A stretch of DNA of 64,000 nt, from NCBI RefSeq assembly GCF_900103615.1, contig NZ_FNGW01000004.1:186001-250000 (forward strand), read 5' to 3'. The notes under the pieces were generated by a model that had not been told where the DNA came from, did not search any database, and worked only from the letters and a program-made list of their open reading frames with translations. The number at the start of each line of letters is the position of its first letter. Position 1 is the stretch's first letter. Shown here piece after piece: positions 45,915-55,475 of the stretch. This stretch comes from Romboutsia lituseburensis DSM 797 (GTDB lineage: Bacteria > Bacillota > Clostridia > Peptostreptococcales > Peptostreptococcaceae). Both the position numbers and the translations under genes were made by a program.

Positions 45915-46343
45915 TTATTTAGAAATACATTTTTCGCAAGCTACAATAACATCATCAAGATTTTCTCTGCCTAGATTTTTATTACCATGAATAACTTCTA
46001 GGTTTTCTTTAGATCCACAAATAGAGCAAGTATAGTTATTATTTTTTAATGCTTGTTCTTTAAAGATTTTCCAGTGAGTAGATTTTAAGTAAGTATCAAA
46101 TTTCACTCTAACGCAAGCTTCTAAAAATTCTAAGTATAATCTATTTAAATCATCATCTGTTAAATCACAGTACTCTGGCTCAAAAAAACTACAGCGTTGA
46201 TTTGTTGTAGGTAATGCATCTAACATAACGCATTTTATATTATACTCAAAATCATCTGTAGGCCCATCTAATGAAAGATGAGTGCAAAAAGAGCAACATT
46301 CTTTAGGTAAATTTTCTATAAGTTCTTCAATATTATTATTCAT
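45915..46343 (-). CDS. Cysteine-rich protein with degenerate HNH-like domain
   Basis: A 142-residue protein. The N-terminal half has a Cys cluster (ECCSFCTHLS, IKCVMLDAL, RCSFFEPEYC). The C-terminal half resembles an HNH nuclease: TCSICGSKENLEVIHG, then DDVIVACEKC. The final CxxC lacks the usual following His, so nuclease activity is doubtful. ATG 46343 follows GGGAGG. It is upstream of the DUF1540 gene on the same strand (79 bases apart). Confidence 0.65.
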   Translation of the reverse strand: MNNNIEELIENLPKECCSFCTHLSLDGPTDDFEYNIKCVMLDALPTTNQRCSFFEPEYCDLTDDDLNRLYLEFLEACVRVKFDTYLKSTHWKIFKEQALKNNNYTCSICGSKENLEVIHGNKNLGRENLDDVIVACEKCISK

Positions 46344-46531
46344 AAGTAACCTCCCAAAATTATATCAAAATTTAATTGGATTGACTTTTGTATAAAACTA
46401 AAAATCAAAGATAAAATTAGTCTTTTATAATAGATATTAAAAAAAGTAGACAAGTATTCTATAAATAAAGGATTTTAACAAAAAATAAAGTATTTATTTA
46501 TAGATAAGATGAAAAAAGTTAGGATGAGATT

Positions 46532-47746
46532 ATGCAAACTTATAATTTTTCTAAAATAAAAAATGATGTTGAAGAAGAATTAAAAATTAGGAAGATAGAA
46601 AATGAAAAAAAATATTTTAAGCATATTGAGATATACAAAAATAAATTTCTTATAAAAACGGAAAATATAAATGGAAAAAGTACGTTAGATTATAATGATA
46701 TGTACCACATTGAAGATGGAAGTAAGATACCAATAAAAAAAATAAATAGTAAAAGCATTGGAGAATTCAAAGACGAGTATAATATTAAAATTTTAAAGCT
46801 AAGAAACATAGAATTTAAATATAATATGTTTAGTAATTGTAAATTTAAAAATATAGAATTTTATAATTGTGTATTTTATGGTAATACATTTTCAACATGT
46901 AAATTTAATGATGTTAAATTTATTGATTGTAATTTTTATAATACCAAAGAATGTATATCGGTATTTGATAGAAAAAGTATATTAGTTAATTGCGAGTTTA
47001 AAAAATGCAATGTAGAAAAAGGCATATTTGAATCAATAACTTTAAAAAATGTTAAATTTGAGCGTACATCTTTAAAAGAATGTATATTTAATAATGTATA
47101 TTTCAATAAAATAATTATTAATGATTGTGATATGAGATCATGCAAGATAATAAATCCTGATATAAAAGAACTTGAATTTGAAGATAATTATTTATCAAAG
47201 TTTGATGAGTATACTTTTATTGATAAAATAATAATAGATAAGAAATATAAAAAAAATTATAATTATGCATTTAAAGTGTATAAAAATATTGCATCTAAAT
47301 TTGAGTCGAACGGATTATTAAATATAGCAGGAGAGTATTATTATATATCGAAGTGTATGGAACATAAGTCGCTAAGTGGATTAAGTAAAGCTAAGTCATC
47401 TATATTTTGGCTACTTTGTGGCTATGGAGAAAGACCTACCTTTGCTCTTATAACATCTTTAGAAATAGTGTTATTTTTTGCAGTAGTATATATGATAACG
47501 GGATTAAGTGTTGGAGAATATGTTATAAATTATAAAGAATTAATTTTTCAAGGATTACCATTAGAAAATTTAAACACTGATTTTATGCAGTCATTATATT
47601 TTAGCATAGTAACATTTACAACTGTAGGGTATGGTGATATAACCCCTATTGATTTAAGTATATTATTATCCGGAATAGAAATGCTTTTAGGTGTTACTAT
47701 GGTAGGTGTATGGACAGCTACATTGGCTAGAAAAATTACGAGATAA
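46532..47746 (+). CDS. Pentapeptide-repeat potassium channel
   Basis: A 404-residue two-helix ion channel. The N-terminal 90 residues are mixed. A pentapeptide-like beta helix follows (about 100-225, with units such as CKFKN, CVFYG, CKFND, CNFYN). A helical linker leads to TM1 (about 305-327) and the pore with filter TVGYGDITP (about 367-375). TM2 ends KITR. It probably forms a tetrameric K+ channel whose cytosolic beta helices act as gate or anchor. The start ATG 46532 has weak TAGGATGAG upstream. Confidence 0.82.
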   Translation: MQTYNFSKIKNDVEEELKIRKIENEKKYFKHIEIYKNKFLIKTENINGKSTLDYNDMYHIEDGSKIPIKKINSKSIGEFKDEYNIKILKLRNIEFKYNMFSNCKFKNIEFYNCVFYGNTFSTCKFNDVKFIDCNFYNTKECISVFDRKSILVNCEFKKCNVEKGIFESITLKNVKFERTSLKECIFNNVYFNKIIINDCDMRSCKIINPDIKELEFEDNYLSKFDEYTFIDKIIIDKKYKKNYNYAFKVYKNIASKFESNGLLNIAGEYYYISKCMEHKSLSGLSKAKSSIFWLLCGYGERPTFALITSLEIVLFFAVVYMITGLSVGEYVINYKELIFQGLPLENLNTDFMQSLYFSIVTFTTVGYGDITPIDLSILLSGIEMLLGVTMVGVWTATLARKITR

Positions 47747-47772
47747 AATGAAATTAAATTTTATTTATAGAA

Positions 47773-47812
47773 AATAATAGATGATAATTACTATTAATTA
47801 TCATCTATTATT
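47773..47812. terminator. Bidirectional stem-loop between channel gene and asnB
   Basis: AATAATAGATGATAATTA pairs with its exact complement around CTAT. T-tracts are short, so efficiency is uncertain. Confidence 0.7.
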
Positions 47813-47826
47813 GAAAATATAATAAT

Positions 47827-49659
47827 TTAATCTTGATCTATGAAAAATCTTTTATACCATACTAAAAATACATAAATTGTATATATTTTTCTTGCATTAT
47901 TTTCTTTATTATTATAGTGATTATCTAATAAATTGATTAGCGATTGTGTATTAAAGAACTCAGATGCATATTTACTAATAAATGATTCCTTGACGATATT
48001 ATAATATTTTTCTTCTTTTAACCAGAATCTTATTGGAACAGGGAATCCTTTCTTTTCACGTTTAGCCCATTCCTCAGGAAGAGTATTGATAGCGGCCTCT
48101 CTCAATGCCAGCTTTGTAGTTTTATTATTTATCTTATGTATAGTAGGAATTGATTCTCCAACTTTCATAACTTCTTTATCTAAAAATGGAACTCTTAACT
48201 CTAATGAGTGAGCCATACTCATTTTATCCGCTTTTAATAATATGTCTCCTTGAAGCCATAATTTTAAGTCTAGATATTGCTTTTTAGTTATATCATCTTG
48301 ATTTTTAACTTTAGCATATATAGGTCCTGTTATTTCTTTTACCGATTTAGAATTTTGATATTTGATATTAAGTATATTACAAGCCTCATCTTCTTCAAAT
48401 ATTAGAGCTTGTCCGATAAAATAATCCTCTACTGCGCTACCGCCTTTTATAAGAGTAGTTCTTCCCTTAAATTGTGGAAGTTTCTTTGATATATTAGCGA
48501 TTGATTTTCTGAATATGAAAGGTAACTTTTTATATTTTTTTAGAATTTTATCATCAGTATACCACTCATACCCACCAAATATCTCATCAGCTCCTTCGCC
48601 AGATAATACGACAGTTACATGTTCTCTTGCAAGTTCAGATAAAAAATATAGAGGTAAGGATGATGGATTAGACTGAGGTTCATCCATATAATACTGTATG
48701 TCTGAGATATTCTCAAAGCATTCATCAGCAGTTATTATTTTTTGTATATTTTCTATATTTAAAGAGTTTGATAATTCTTTGGCAAGATTTGACTCATTAA
48801 ATCTATCTTGTTTAAATCCTACTGAAAATGACTTTTCAGGCAATAGATTCGCTGTTATATAACTAGAATCTACTCCTCCTGATAAAAATGAACCTACAGG
48901 AACTTCGCTCTCCTTATGAAGTTTAATAGACTCATGCATAATATTTTCTATAGAGTCAATGCTTTGACTTAATGACATATCTTGTTGGTTAAAATTTATA
49001 TCCCAATATTGAGTAGTAGATAAATTTCCATTTTTAAACGTAAGGAAATGACCTGGTTGTAATTTAAATACACCCTTGAAAAATGTTTCTTCTAATACAG
49101 AATATTGAAATGTCAAATAAGGCTTCAAAGCATTTTCATTAAGTTCTTTCTTAAAATTAGGGTGTTTTAAAAAACTTTTTATCTCTGAACCAAATATTAA
49201 TCCATTATCATCACTTAAATAGTAATAAAATGGTTTAATACCAAAATGATCTCTTGCTGCAAAAATATTTTTATTTGAAATATCATATATTACGAAAGCG
49301 AACATCCCTCTTAGCTTATGAACCATATTTTCTTTGTATTCTTCATAGCAGTGAATTAATACTTCACTATCTGTATTTGTTTTAAAAATATGGCCTTTAT
49401 TTGTCAATTCTTCTCTTAATTCTTTATAGTTATATATTTCACCGTTAAATACTAGGGCTAAGCTATTATCTTCATTGAATAGTGGCTGAAGCCCATTATT
49501 TACACCTATTATACTTAATCTTCTAAACCCTAGAGCTATATTATCATTTATAAATTCGCCAACTTGGTCAGGTCCTCTATGAATTATAGTATCAAGCATC
49601 TCATTAAGTATTTCTTTTTTATTTGAAGTATTATCTAAAAATCCTGTAAATCCACACAT
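47827..49659 (-). CDS. asnB: Asparagine synthase (glutamine-hydrolysing)
   Basis: A 610-residue two-domain enzyme. The N-terminal glutaminase has the nucleophile Cys2 (MCGFTGFLDN), IIHRGPDQVG and NGEIYNYKELR. The C-terminal ATP-PPi synthetase has FLSGGVDSSY and LSGEGADEIFGGYEWY. It makes asparagine from aspartate, glutamine and ATP. Some AsnB relatives amidate cell-wall peptides, so this is not excluded. ATG 49659 has AAAGGAGC upstream. Confidence 0.93.
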   Translation of the reverse strand: MCGFTGFLDNTSNKKEILNEMLDTIIHRGPDQVGEFINDNIALGFRRLSIIGVNNGLQPLFNEDNSLALVFNGEIYNYKELREELTNKGHIFKTNTDSEVLIHCYEEYKENMVHKLRGMFAFVIYDISNKNIFAARDHFGIKPFYYYLSDDNGLIFGSEIKSFLKHPNFKKELNENALKPYLTFQYSVLEETFFKGVFKLQPGHFLTFKNGNLSTTQYWDINFNQQDMSLSQSIDSIENIMHESIKLHKESEVPVGSFLSGGVDSSYITANLLPEKSFSVGFKQDRFNESNLAKELSNSLNIENIQKIITADECFENISDIQYYMDEPQSNPSSLPLYFLSELAREHVTVVLSGEGADEIFGGYEWYTDDKILKKYKKLPFIFRKSIANISKKLPQFKGRTTLIKGGSAVEDYFIGQALIFEEDEACNILNIKYQNSKSVKEITGPIYAKVKNQDDITKKQYLDLKLWLQGDILLKADKMSMAHSLELRVPFLDKEVMKVGESIPTIHKINNKTTKLALREAAINTLPEEWAKREKKGFPVPIRFWLKEEKYYNIVKESFISKYASEFFNTQSLINLLDNHYNNKENNARKIYTIYVFLVWYKRFFIDQD

Positions 49660-49810
49660 TGTTATTTTGCTCCTTTTTTAATACACTCTATAAGGTATTA
49701 AAATTCTATTTATTATTTAAATTTTATTTATAGAATTAGTATAATAGTAAGTTGTTTTAAAATTTTATTAAACTTGTAAAATTTTTGTAAAATAAGTAAG
49801 TTTTTGTAGA

Positions 49811-49857
49811 AAAAAAGCATCTTTATATAATTTTTAATTATATAAAGATGCTTTTTT
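49811..49857. terminator. Bidirectional terminator upstream of asnB / after HAD gene
   Basis: AAAAAAGCATCTTTATATAA pairs with its exact complement over 22 positions. On the minus strand it ends the HAD gene transcript before asnB. Confidence 0.88.
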
Positions 49858-49900
49858 ATGCATATATACAAACCAAGATTATATTATATGCTAGATAATA

Positions 49901-50713
49901 CTATTTATTTAATATAAATTTATCTATAACGTGAGCAACACCATGCTCATTGTTAGTTTTAGTTATATAGTTTGCGATATCCTTTATACTATCACGAGCA
50001 TTCCCCATAGCAACTCCAAGTCCTGCTAATTTTATCATATGTTGATCATTTTCTTCATCACCAACAGCTATAGTTTGTTCTATTGGTAAGTCGATACTTT
50101 CACATAAAGCTTTTAAAGCAGTTCCTTTATTGGCTTTTTTGTTTAAAAATTCTAAGAAGAAAGGTGCTGATCTAACAACAGTATATTTATCGAAAAGTTC
50201 TTTAGGAAGAACATTTAAAATTTCTTCTAATCTTTCAGGTTCATCGATAATCATTATTTTACAGAATGTTATATCATCATTTATTTCATTTTCAGGCATA
50301 TAAACGATTGGTATTTGATTTAACTCAGATTCTAATACAGTGTATTTACTTGGTTCTTCAAATGGAGTTATTACATTTGTTGGTGTATTTATATGAACTT
50401 TAGTATTAAGATCTTTAACAACTTTAAATATTGTTTTAAAATCATCATAACTCATTTCTATATTAGAAATAACTTTTTCACTTTTTACTTCTTGAACTAC
50501 TGCTCCATTAAAGCAAATAACATAATCACCATCATCAGTAAGATTTAATTCTTTTAAAAGAGGTGTTACCCCAGGTAAAGGTCTACCTGTTGATAGTACA
50601 ACTTTTGCACCATTTTTTTTAGCCTCTTGAATAGAGTTAAATACATTTGATGTTATTTTTTTATCAGTGTTTAACAAAGTTCCATCGATATCTAAAGCGA
50701 TTAATTTATACAT
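49901..50713 (-). CDS. Cof-type HAD-IIB phosphatase
   Basis: A 270-residue HAD-superfamily hydrolase. Motif I is ALDIDGTLLN (nucleophile Asp), motif II VVLSTGRP, and motif III/IV VGDEENDQHMIKLAGLGVAMGNA. The C2B cap is at about 85-190. Substrates of the family are sugar phosphates or flavin intermediates, and none is certain here. ATG 50713 has GGGAGGGTA upstream. A single gene. Confidence 0.9.
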   Translation of the reverse strand: MYKLIALDIDGTLLNTDKKITSNVFNSIQEAKKNGAKVVLSTGRPLPGVTPLLKELNLTDDGDYVICFNGAVVQEVKSEKVISNIEMSYDDFKTIFKVVKDLNTKVHINTPTNVITPFEEPSKYTVLESELNQIPIVYMPENEINDDITFCKIMIIDEPERLEEILNVLPKELFDKYTVVRSAPFFLEFLNKKANKGTALKALCESIDLPIEQTIAVGDEENDQHMIKLAGLGVAMGNARDSIKDIANYITKTNNEHGVAHVIDKFILNK

Positions 50714-50953
50714 ATTACCCTCCCAATAATTAAAATATAAGACAGATATAATTATATCAATATCTATAAAATTAATAAACTAAAATAAAATTTGTTAAAA
50801 TAATATAAAATATATTATATTATTTTGAAAATTAATAAAAACTTAACAATATGTAATATATGGTATAATATTTATATCGATTTAAATCTAATAATTTAAA
50901 ATCTAATTAGATTTATTTGATGTAATAATAAATTAAGATAAGGAGATATGTTC

Positions 50954-52648
50954 ATGAAATTTTCAGAATTTAAATATGAAAGACCAAACTATGAAGAAAA
51001 TAAAATACAGATAAATAAATTAATAGAGAAAATAAATAATGCATCTACATATAAGGAGCAAAGAGAATACATAGATAACCTTAATAAAATTAGAAATGAT
51101 ATAGAAACAATGTCAACTATATGCTCAATAAGAACTAGCATTAATACACAAGATGTATTTTATGAAAAAGAAACTGAATATTGGGATGAATATTCTCCTT
51201 TATATGAAGACATAAATTCGTACTTTTATAAAGCAATTATAAATTCAAAGTTTAAAAAAGAAATAGAAAATGACTTTGGAATACAATTTGTTAAAATAGC
51301 TGAGTTTTCTATAAAATCTTTTTCAAAAGATATAATAAAAGAATTACAAGATGAAAATAAACTTTGCTCAGAATATACTAAGTTGTTAGCTTCTGCAAAA
51401 ATAAACTTTGAAGGAAAAGAAAGAAATCTATCAGGACTTGGGAAGTTTATGCTATCAAAGGATAGAGAAATGAGAACAAGAGCTTCTAAAGCTTATTATG
51501 GATTCTTTAAAGAGAATGAAGACAAATTTGATGATATATTTGAAAAATTAATAAATATAAGACACACTATAGCAAAGAAATTAGGCTTTAATAACTTTGT
51601 AGAACTAGGTTATATAAGAATGATGAGAACTGATTATAATGCTGAAATGGTTAAAAACTTTAGAGAGCAAGTATTAAAATATATAGTACCAGTTGCAAGT
51701 GACTTATATAAAAGGCAAGCTGAAAGGTTAGGTCTGGAAAAACTAACTTATGTAGATGAAAACTTTGAGTTTTTAAGTGGAAATGCAACACCAAAAGGTA
51801 ACCCAGAATATATAATGGAAAATGGAAAAAAAATGTACTCTGAATTATCTAAAGAAACTAAAGAATTTTTTGACTTTATGTTAGAAAATGAGCTTATGGA
51901 TTTAGTTACTAAAAAAGGAAAAGCAGCAGGTGGATATTGTACATATATACCAAATTATAAATCACCTTTTATATTTTCTAATTTTAATCAAACATCAGAT
52001 GATATAGATGTTTTAACTCATGAAGCAGGTCATGCTTTCCAATTATATATGTCTACATGGATTAATATGCCAGAGATAAATTTCCCCACATATGAAAGTT
52101 GTGAAATACATTCAATGAGTATGGAATTTATAACATGGCCTTGGATGGATTTATTCTTTAAGGAAGATACTGAAAAATATAAATTTACACATTTATCAGC
52201 AGCTATTAAATTTATTCCTTATGGAATAGTAGTAGATGAATTCCAACATCGAATATATGAAAATCCAAATATGAGCAAAGAAGAGCGAAAAAATGTTTGG
52301 AGAGAACTTGAAAATAAATATCTACCTCATAAGGACTATGAAGATTGTGATTTCCTAGAAAGAGGAGGATGGTGGTTTAAGCAAGGCCATATATTTAAAA
52401 ATCCTTTTTATTATATAGATTATACTTTAGCTCAAATATGTTCTTTACAATTCTGGAAAAAGATGCAAAAGAATAAAGTTGATGGATGGGATGACTATTT
52501 AAATATATGTAAAGTTGGAGGAACTAAATCTTTCTTAGAAATAGTTGAAATAGGAAACTTAAAATCACCATTTAAAGATGGATGCGTAGAAAGTGTAATA
52601 GATATAATAAAATCTTGGTTAGAAGAAGTTGATGATAAAGCTCTTTAA
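50954..52648 (+). CDS. M3-family oligoendopeptidase
   Basis: A 564-residue cytoplasmic zinc peptidase (PepF/M3B type) that degrades short peptides. The zinc site is VLTHEAGHAFQLY (about residue 356), with the third ligand Glu in the following helix (ESCEIHSMSMEFITW). ATG 50954 is preferred over ATG 50948 for spacing to AAGGAGA. Typical in amino-acid fermenters. A single gene. Confidence 0.9.
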   Translation: MKFSEFKYERPNYEENKIQINKLIEKINNASTYKEQREYIDNLNKIRNDIETMSTICSIRTSINTQDVFYEKETEYWDEYSPLYEDINSYFYKAIINSKFKKEIENDFGIQFVKIAEFSIKSFSKDIIKELQDENKLCSEYTKLLASAKINFEGKERNLSGLGKFMLSKDREMRTRASKAYYGFFKENEDKFDDIFEKLINIRHTIAKKLGFNNFVELGYIRMMRTDYNAEMVKNFREQVLKYIVPVASDLYKRQAERLGLEKLTYVDENFEFLSGNATPKGNPEYIMENGKKMYSELSKETKEFFDFMLENELMDLVTKKGKAAGGYCTYIPNYKSPFIFSNFNQTSDDIDVLTHEAGHAFQLYMSTWINMPEINFPTYESCEIHSMSMEFITWPWMDLFFKEDTEKYKFTHLSAAIKFIPYGIVVDEFQHRIYENPNMSKEERKNVWRELENKYLPHKDYEDCDFLERGGWWFKQGHIFKNPFYYIDYTLAQICSLQFWKKMQKNKVDGWDDYLNICKVGGTKSFLEIVEIGNLKSPFKDGCVESVIDIIKSWLEEVDDKAL

Positions 52649-52708
52649 AATAAAAAATCACATCTATAAAGCCATTGCATAGATAGCTTTATCAGATACC
52701 AAAATATT

Positions 52709-52757
52709 AAGGATTGTACAAAAATTATTTTATTTTAATTTGAGTACAATCCTTTTT
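52709..52757 (+). terminator. Intrinsic terminator after the M3 peptidase gene
   Basis: AAGGATTGTAC pairs with GTACAATCCTT around a 24-base AT loop, then TTT. Before it (52655-52690) lie overlapping smaller stems ATAAAGC/GCTTTAT and ATCTAT/ATAGAT. Confidence 0.75.
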
Positions 52758-52805
52758 AATGATATTATTTTTTACATTAGAGATCAATATTATAGGGGGA
52801 ATAAA

Positions 52806-53501
52806 ATGAAAAATGTAATGATAGTTGAAGATGATACAATTCTTAATAATGGTATATGTTTTAACTTACAAGTAGAGGGAATTAATGTTATACCAGCATA
52901 CAGTTTAAAAGAAGCTGAAAAAAATTTAAAACAAGAAAAAATAGATTTGATAATATTAGATGTAAATCTTCCAGATGGGAATGGATTTGATTTTTGCAAA
53001 TATATAAGGCTAGAATCTAAAATAGCAATATTATTTTTGACTGCATGTGACATGGAAGAGGATGTAGTAAATGGATTTAAAATAGGTGCAGATGACTATA
53101 TAACAAAACCGTTTAGTATAAATATATTAATACAGAGAGTTAAAGCATTACTTAGAAGATGTAGTTTAGAAAATGATGACAACATATTAACTGAAGGGGA
53201 ATTCAAAATAGACTTAGATAAAATGATAATATCAAAAAATGATAAACATCTAATATTATCACCTATAGAATATAAAATACTAAAAAAACTAATACAATGT
53301 AAAGGTGAAATAGTAACAAGACAAGCTTTGATAGATGAAATATGGGATAAAGAAAGTGAATATATAGAAGAGCATGCATTAACAGTAAATATAAACAGAC
53401 TAAGAGGTAAAGTTGATGAAAAATATTCTAAACATAAATACATAAAAACTGTATATGGAATGGGGTATATGTGGCTTGGTGATAAAAATGAAAAATGCTA
53501 A
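52806..53501 (+). CDS. OmpR-type response regulator
   Basis: A 231-residue two-component regulator. The receiver domain (1-115) has VEDDTI, phosphoacceptor Asp in LIILDVNLPDG, FLTACD and ADDYITKPF. The winged-helix DNA-binding domain (about 130-228) includes EYKILKKLIQCKGEIVTRQ and YIKTVYGMGYMW. ATG 52806 is chosen since GGGGGAATAA precedes it and a terminator occupies the upstream extension. It overlaps the kinase gene. Likely target: the ABC transporter at 54786-58023. Confidence 0.92.
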   Translation: MKNVMIVEDDTILNNGICFNLQVEGINVIPAYSLKEAEKNLKQEKIDLIILDVNLPDGNGFDFCKYIRLESKIAILFLTACDMEEDVVNGFKIGADDYITKPFSINILIQRVKALLRRCSLENDDNILTEGEFKIDLDKMIISKNDKHLILSPIEYKILKKLIQCKGEIVTRQALIDEIWDKESEYIEEHALTVNINRLRGKVDEKYSKHKYIKTVYGMGYMWLGDKNEKC

Positions 53502-54552
53502 AGATATAAAACACAATTATTATATTACTTTTTCTGTTATATATTTTCTATTATCAATTTCATGTTTGCTACTTATAAATCATCAAACAAATAATATAGT
53601 AAACAAATATCCAGGTGCTACTAATGATATAATGAAGATTAAATTTTTAAGTTTAATTTTTATTAGTTTTATTTTTTTTATATCATTATATTTTGTATAT
53701 AAAGTAAGAAAAGACATTGTTAATTTTAGTGAAAATATTATTTATAATATAGATCAGTTTATATCAGGAAATAAAAATATGAAATTTGATTTAAATAAAG
53801 ATGATTTACTATCTAAGGTACAAAATAAATTAAAGTATATGATAGAAGTTATGGAAGATAAAAATGAAAAATACTTACAAGAAAAAGAAAGTATAAAAAC
53901 TTTAATCTCAGATATATCACATCAAATTAAAACTCCCATAGCTAATATATCAATGTACAACGAAACACTAATATGTAGAGAAATTGATAAAGAAAATCAA
54001 ATTTTATTTTTAAAAAATATGCAATTACAAGTTAATAAACTAGAATGGTTAGTTAAATCTTTGATAAAAATGTCTAGACTAGAAAATGGAATTATTAATT
54101 TAAATATGATTAAGTCAAGGATTACAGATACAATTTTAAATGCATTAAGCAGCATACATTTAAAAGCTGAAGAAAAAAATATTTCTATAGAACTAGATAT
54201 AGACGAAAAGTTAGAGCTATATCATGATAAAAAATGGACTACAGAAGCATTTTTTAATATTATTGAAAATGCAGTTAAGTATACAGATAAAGGTGGCCAT
54301 ATAAATATAAGTATGGTTAAAATGGATTTTTTTACTAGGGTTACTATAAGTGACAATGGAATTGGAATAAATGAAAATGAAATAAATCATATATTTAAAA
54401 GATTTTATAGAAGTCCAGAAGTTAATGCTATAGAGGGGATAGGTATAGGTCTATATCTAGTAAGGGAGATTATAAATAAACAAGGTGGTTATATAAAAGT
54501 AGAATCTCAAATGGATATTGGTACTAAATTTAACATATATTTAAAAAATTAA
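53488..54552 (+). CDS. Intramembrane-type sensor histidine kinase
   Basis: A 354-residue sensor. Two N-terminal helices (about 12-30 and 55-78) are joined by only about 25 external residues, typical of intramembrane-sensing kinases that work with FtsX-type ABC transporters. HisKA has SDISHQIKTPIANI (phospho-His), and the ATPase domain has N-box NIIENAVKY, DNGIGI and GIGIGLYLVREI. ATG 53488 with GGTGA upstream overlaps the regulator by 14 bases. Likely trigger: antimicrobial peptide or lantibiotic stress (inferred). Confidence 0.9.
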   Translation: MKNAKDIKHNYYITFSVIYFLLSISCLLLINHQTNNIVNKYPGATNDIMKIKFLSLIFISFIFFISLYFVYKVRKDIVNFSENIIYNIDQFISGNKNMKFDLNKDDLLSKVQNKLKYMIEVMEDKNEKYLQEKESIKTLISDISHQIKTPIANISMYNETLICREIDKENQILFLKNMQLQVNKLEWLVKSLIKMSRLENGIINLNMIKSRITDTILNALSSIHLKAEEKNISIELDIDEKLELYHDKKWTTEAFFNIIENAVKYTDKGGHINISMVKMDFFTRVTISDNGIGINENEINHIFKRFYRSPEVNAIEGIGIGLYLVREIINKQGGYIKVESQMDIGTKFNIYLKN

Positions 54553-54569
54553 ATTATGAAATAAATATG

Positions 54570-54617
54570 AATAGTGTAGATATTGTTATGCTTAATAATT
54601 TTATCTACACTATTTTA
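54570..54617 (+). terminator. Intrinsic terminator after the histidine kinase gene
   Basis: AATAGTGTAGATA pairs with TATCTACACTATT around a 19-base loop, followed by TTTA. Confidence 0.82.
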
Positions 54618-54622
54618 TTTAA

Positions 54623-54677
54623 ATATCTCAAAACTGTGATAATTTTTAGGTGAAATATAACAGGACTGTGAGATTTA
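54623..54677 (+). promoter_or_regulatory. Repeated CTGTGA motif upstream of the ABC transporter
   Basis: CTGTGA occurs at 54634-54639 and 54666-54671, 32 bases apart (about three helical turns). Inverted TCTCA lies at 54626-54630, matching the GTGAGA part of the second site. This may be the binding site of the response regulator. No clear -35 was found. Confidence 0.4.
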
Positions 54678-54785
54678 AAATAACTTTTCTATGATATTAT
54701 TTAATTATTCGATAGATAAAATTAAAATATATTCACGTTTAAGTGAAAATGTTAATTACTAAAATATACTAAGGGGTTATAAATA

Positions 54786-55475
54786 ATGAAAATATTAGAA
54801 ACTAAAAATTTAAAAAAATATTATGGAAAAGATGAAAATTTAGTAAAAGCATTAGATGGAATAAATATAAGGGTAGATAAAGGAGAATTTGTTGCTATAG
54901 TAGGTACATCAGGGAGTGGAAAAAGTACATTGCTTCATATGTTAGGGGGACTTGATAGAGCAAGTGAAGGTAAAGTAATAGTAGAAAATAATGATATATT
55001 TAATATGAATGATGAAGAACTTACTATTTTTAGAAGACGTAATGTTGGGTTTATATTTCAAAATTATAATTTAGTACCAATATTAAATGTATATGAAAAT
55101 ATAGTATTACCAATAGAACTTGATGGATGTAAAATAGATACGCAATATGTAAATGAAATAATAGATATATTAGGGTTAAATAAAAAAGTAGATGCCCTAC
55201 CAAATAATTTATCAGGAGGGCAACAGCAAAGAGTTGCAATAGCAAGAGCTTTAGCTACAAAACCATCTATAATTTTAGCTGATGAGCCAACGGGTAATCT
55301 AGACAGCAAGACAGAACAAGATGTTTTAGGTTTATTAAAAGTTACGAGTAGTAAGTTTAATCAAACAATAATTATGATAACTCATAATGAACAATTAGCT
55401 CAGATGGCAGATAGAATTATAAGAATTGAAGATGGAAAAGTGGTAGATAGAGGTGAAAGCCATGCTACGAAATAA
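54786..55475 (+). CDS. ABC transporter ATP-binding protein (BceA/MacB type)
   Basis: A 229-residue ATPase. Walker A is [16 protein letters not shown], the signature [16 protein letters not shown] and Walker [16 protein letters not shown]. This is the LolD/BceA/MacB family that pairs with FtsX-type permeases. ATG 54786 follows AAGGGG. It overlaps the permease by 14 bases and lies directly after the two-component system. Confidence 0.93.
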   Translation: MKILETKNLKKYYGKDENLVKALDGINIRVDKGEFVAIVGTSGSGKSTLLHMLGGLDRASEGKVIVENNDIFNMNDEELTIFRRRNVGFIFQNYNLVPILNVYENIVLPIELDGCKIDTQYVNEIIDILGLNKKVDALPNNLSGGQQQRVAIARALATKPSIILADEPTGNLDSKTEQDVLGLLKVTSSKFNQTIIMITHNEQLAQMADRIIRIEDGKVVDRGESHATK

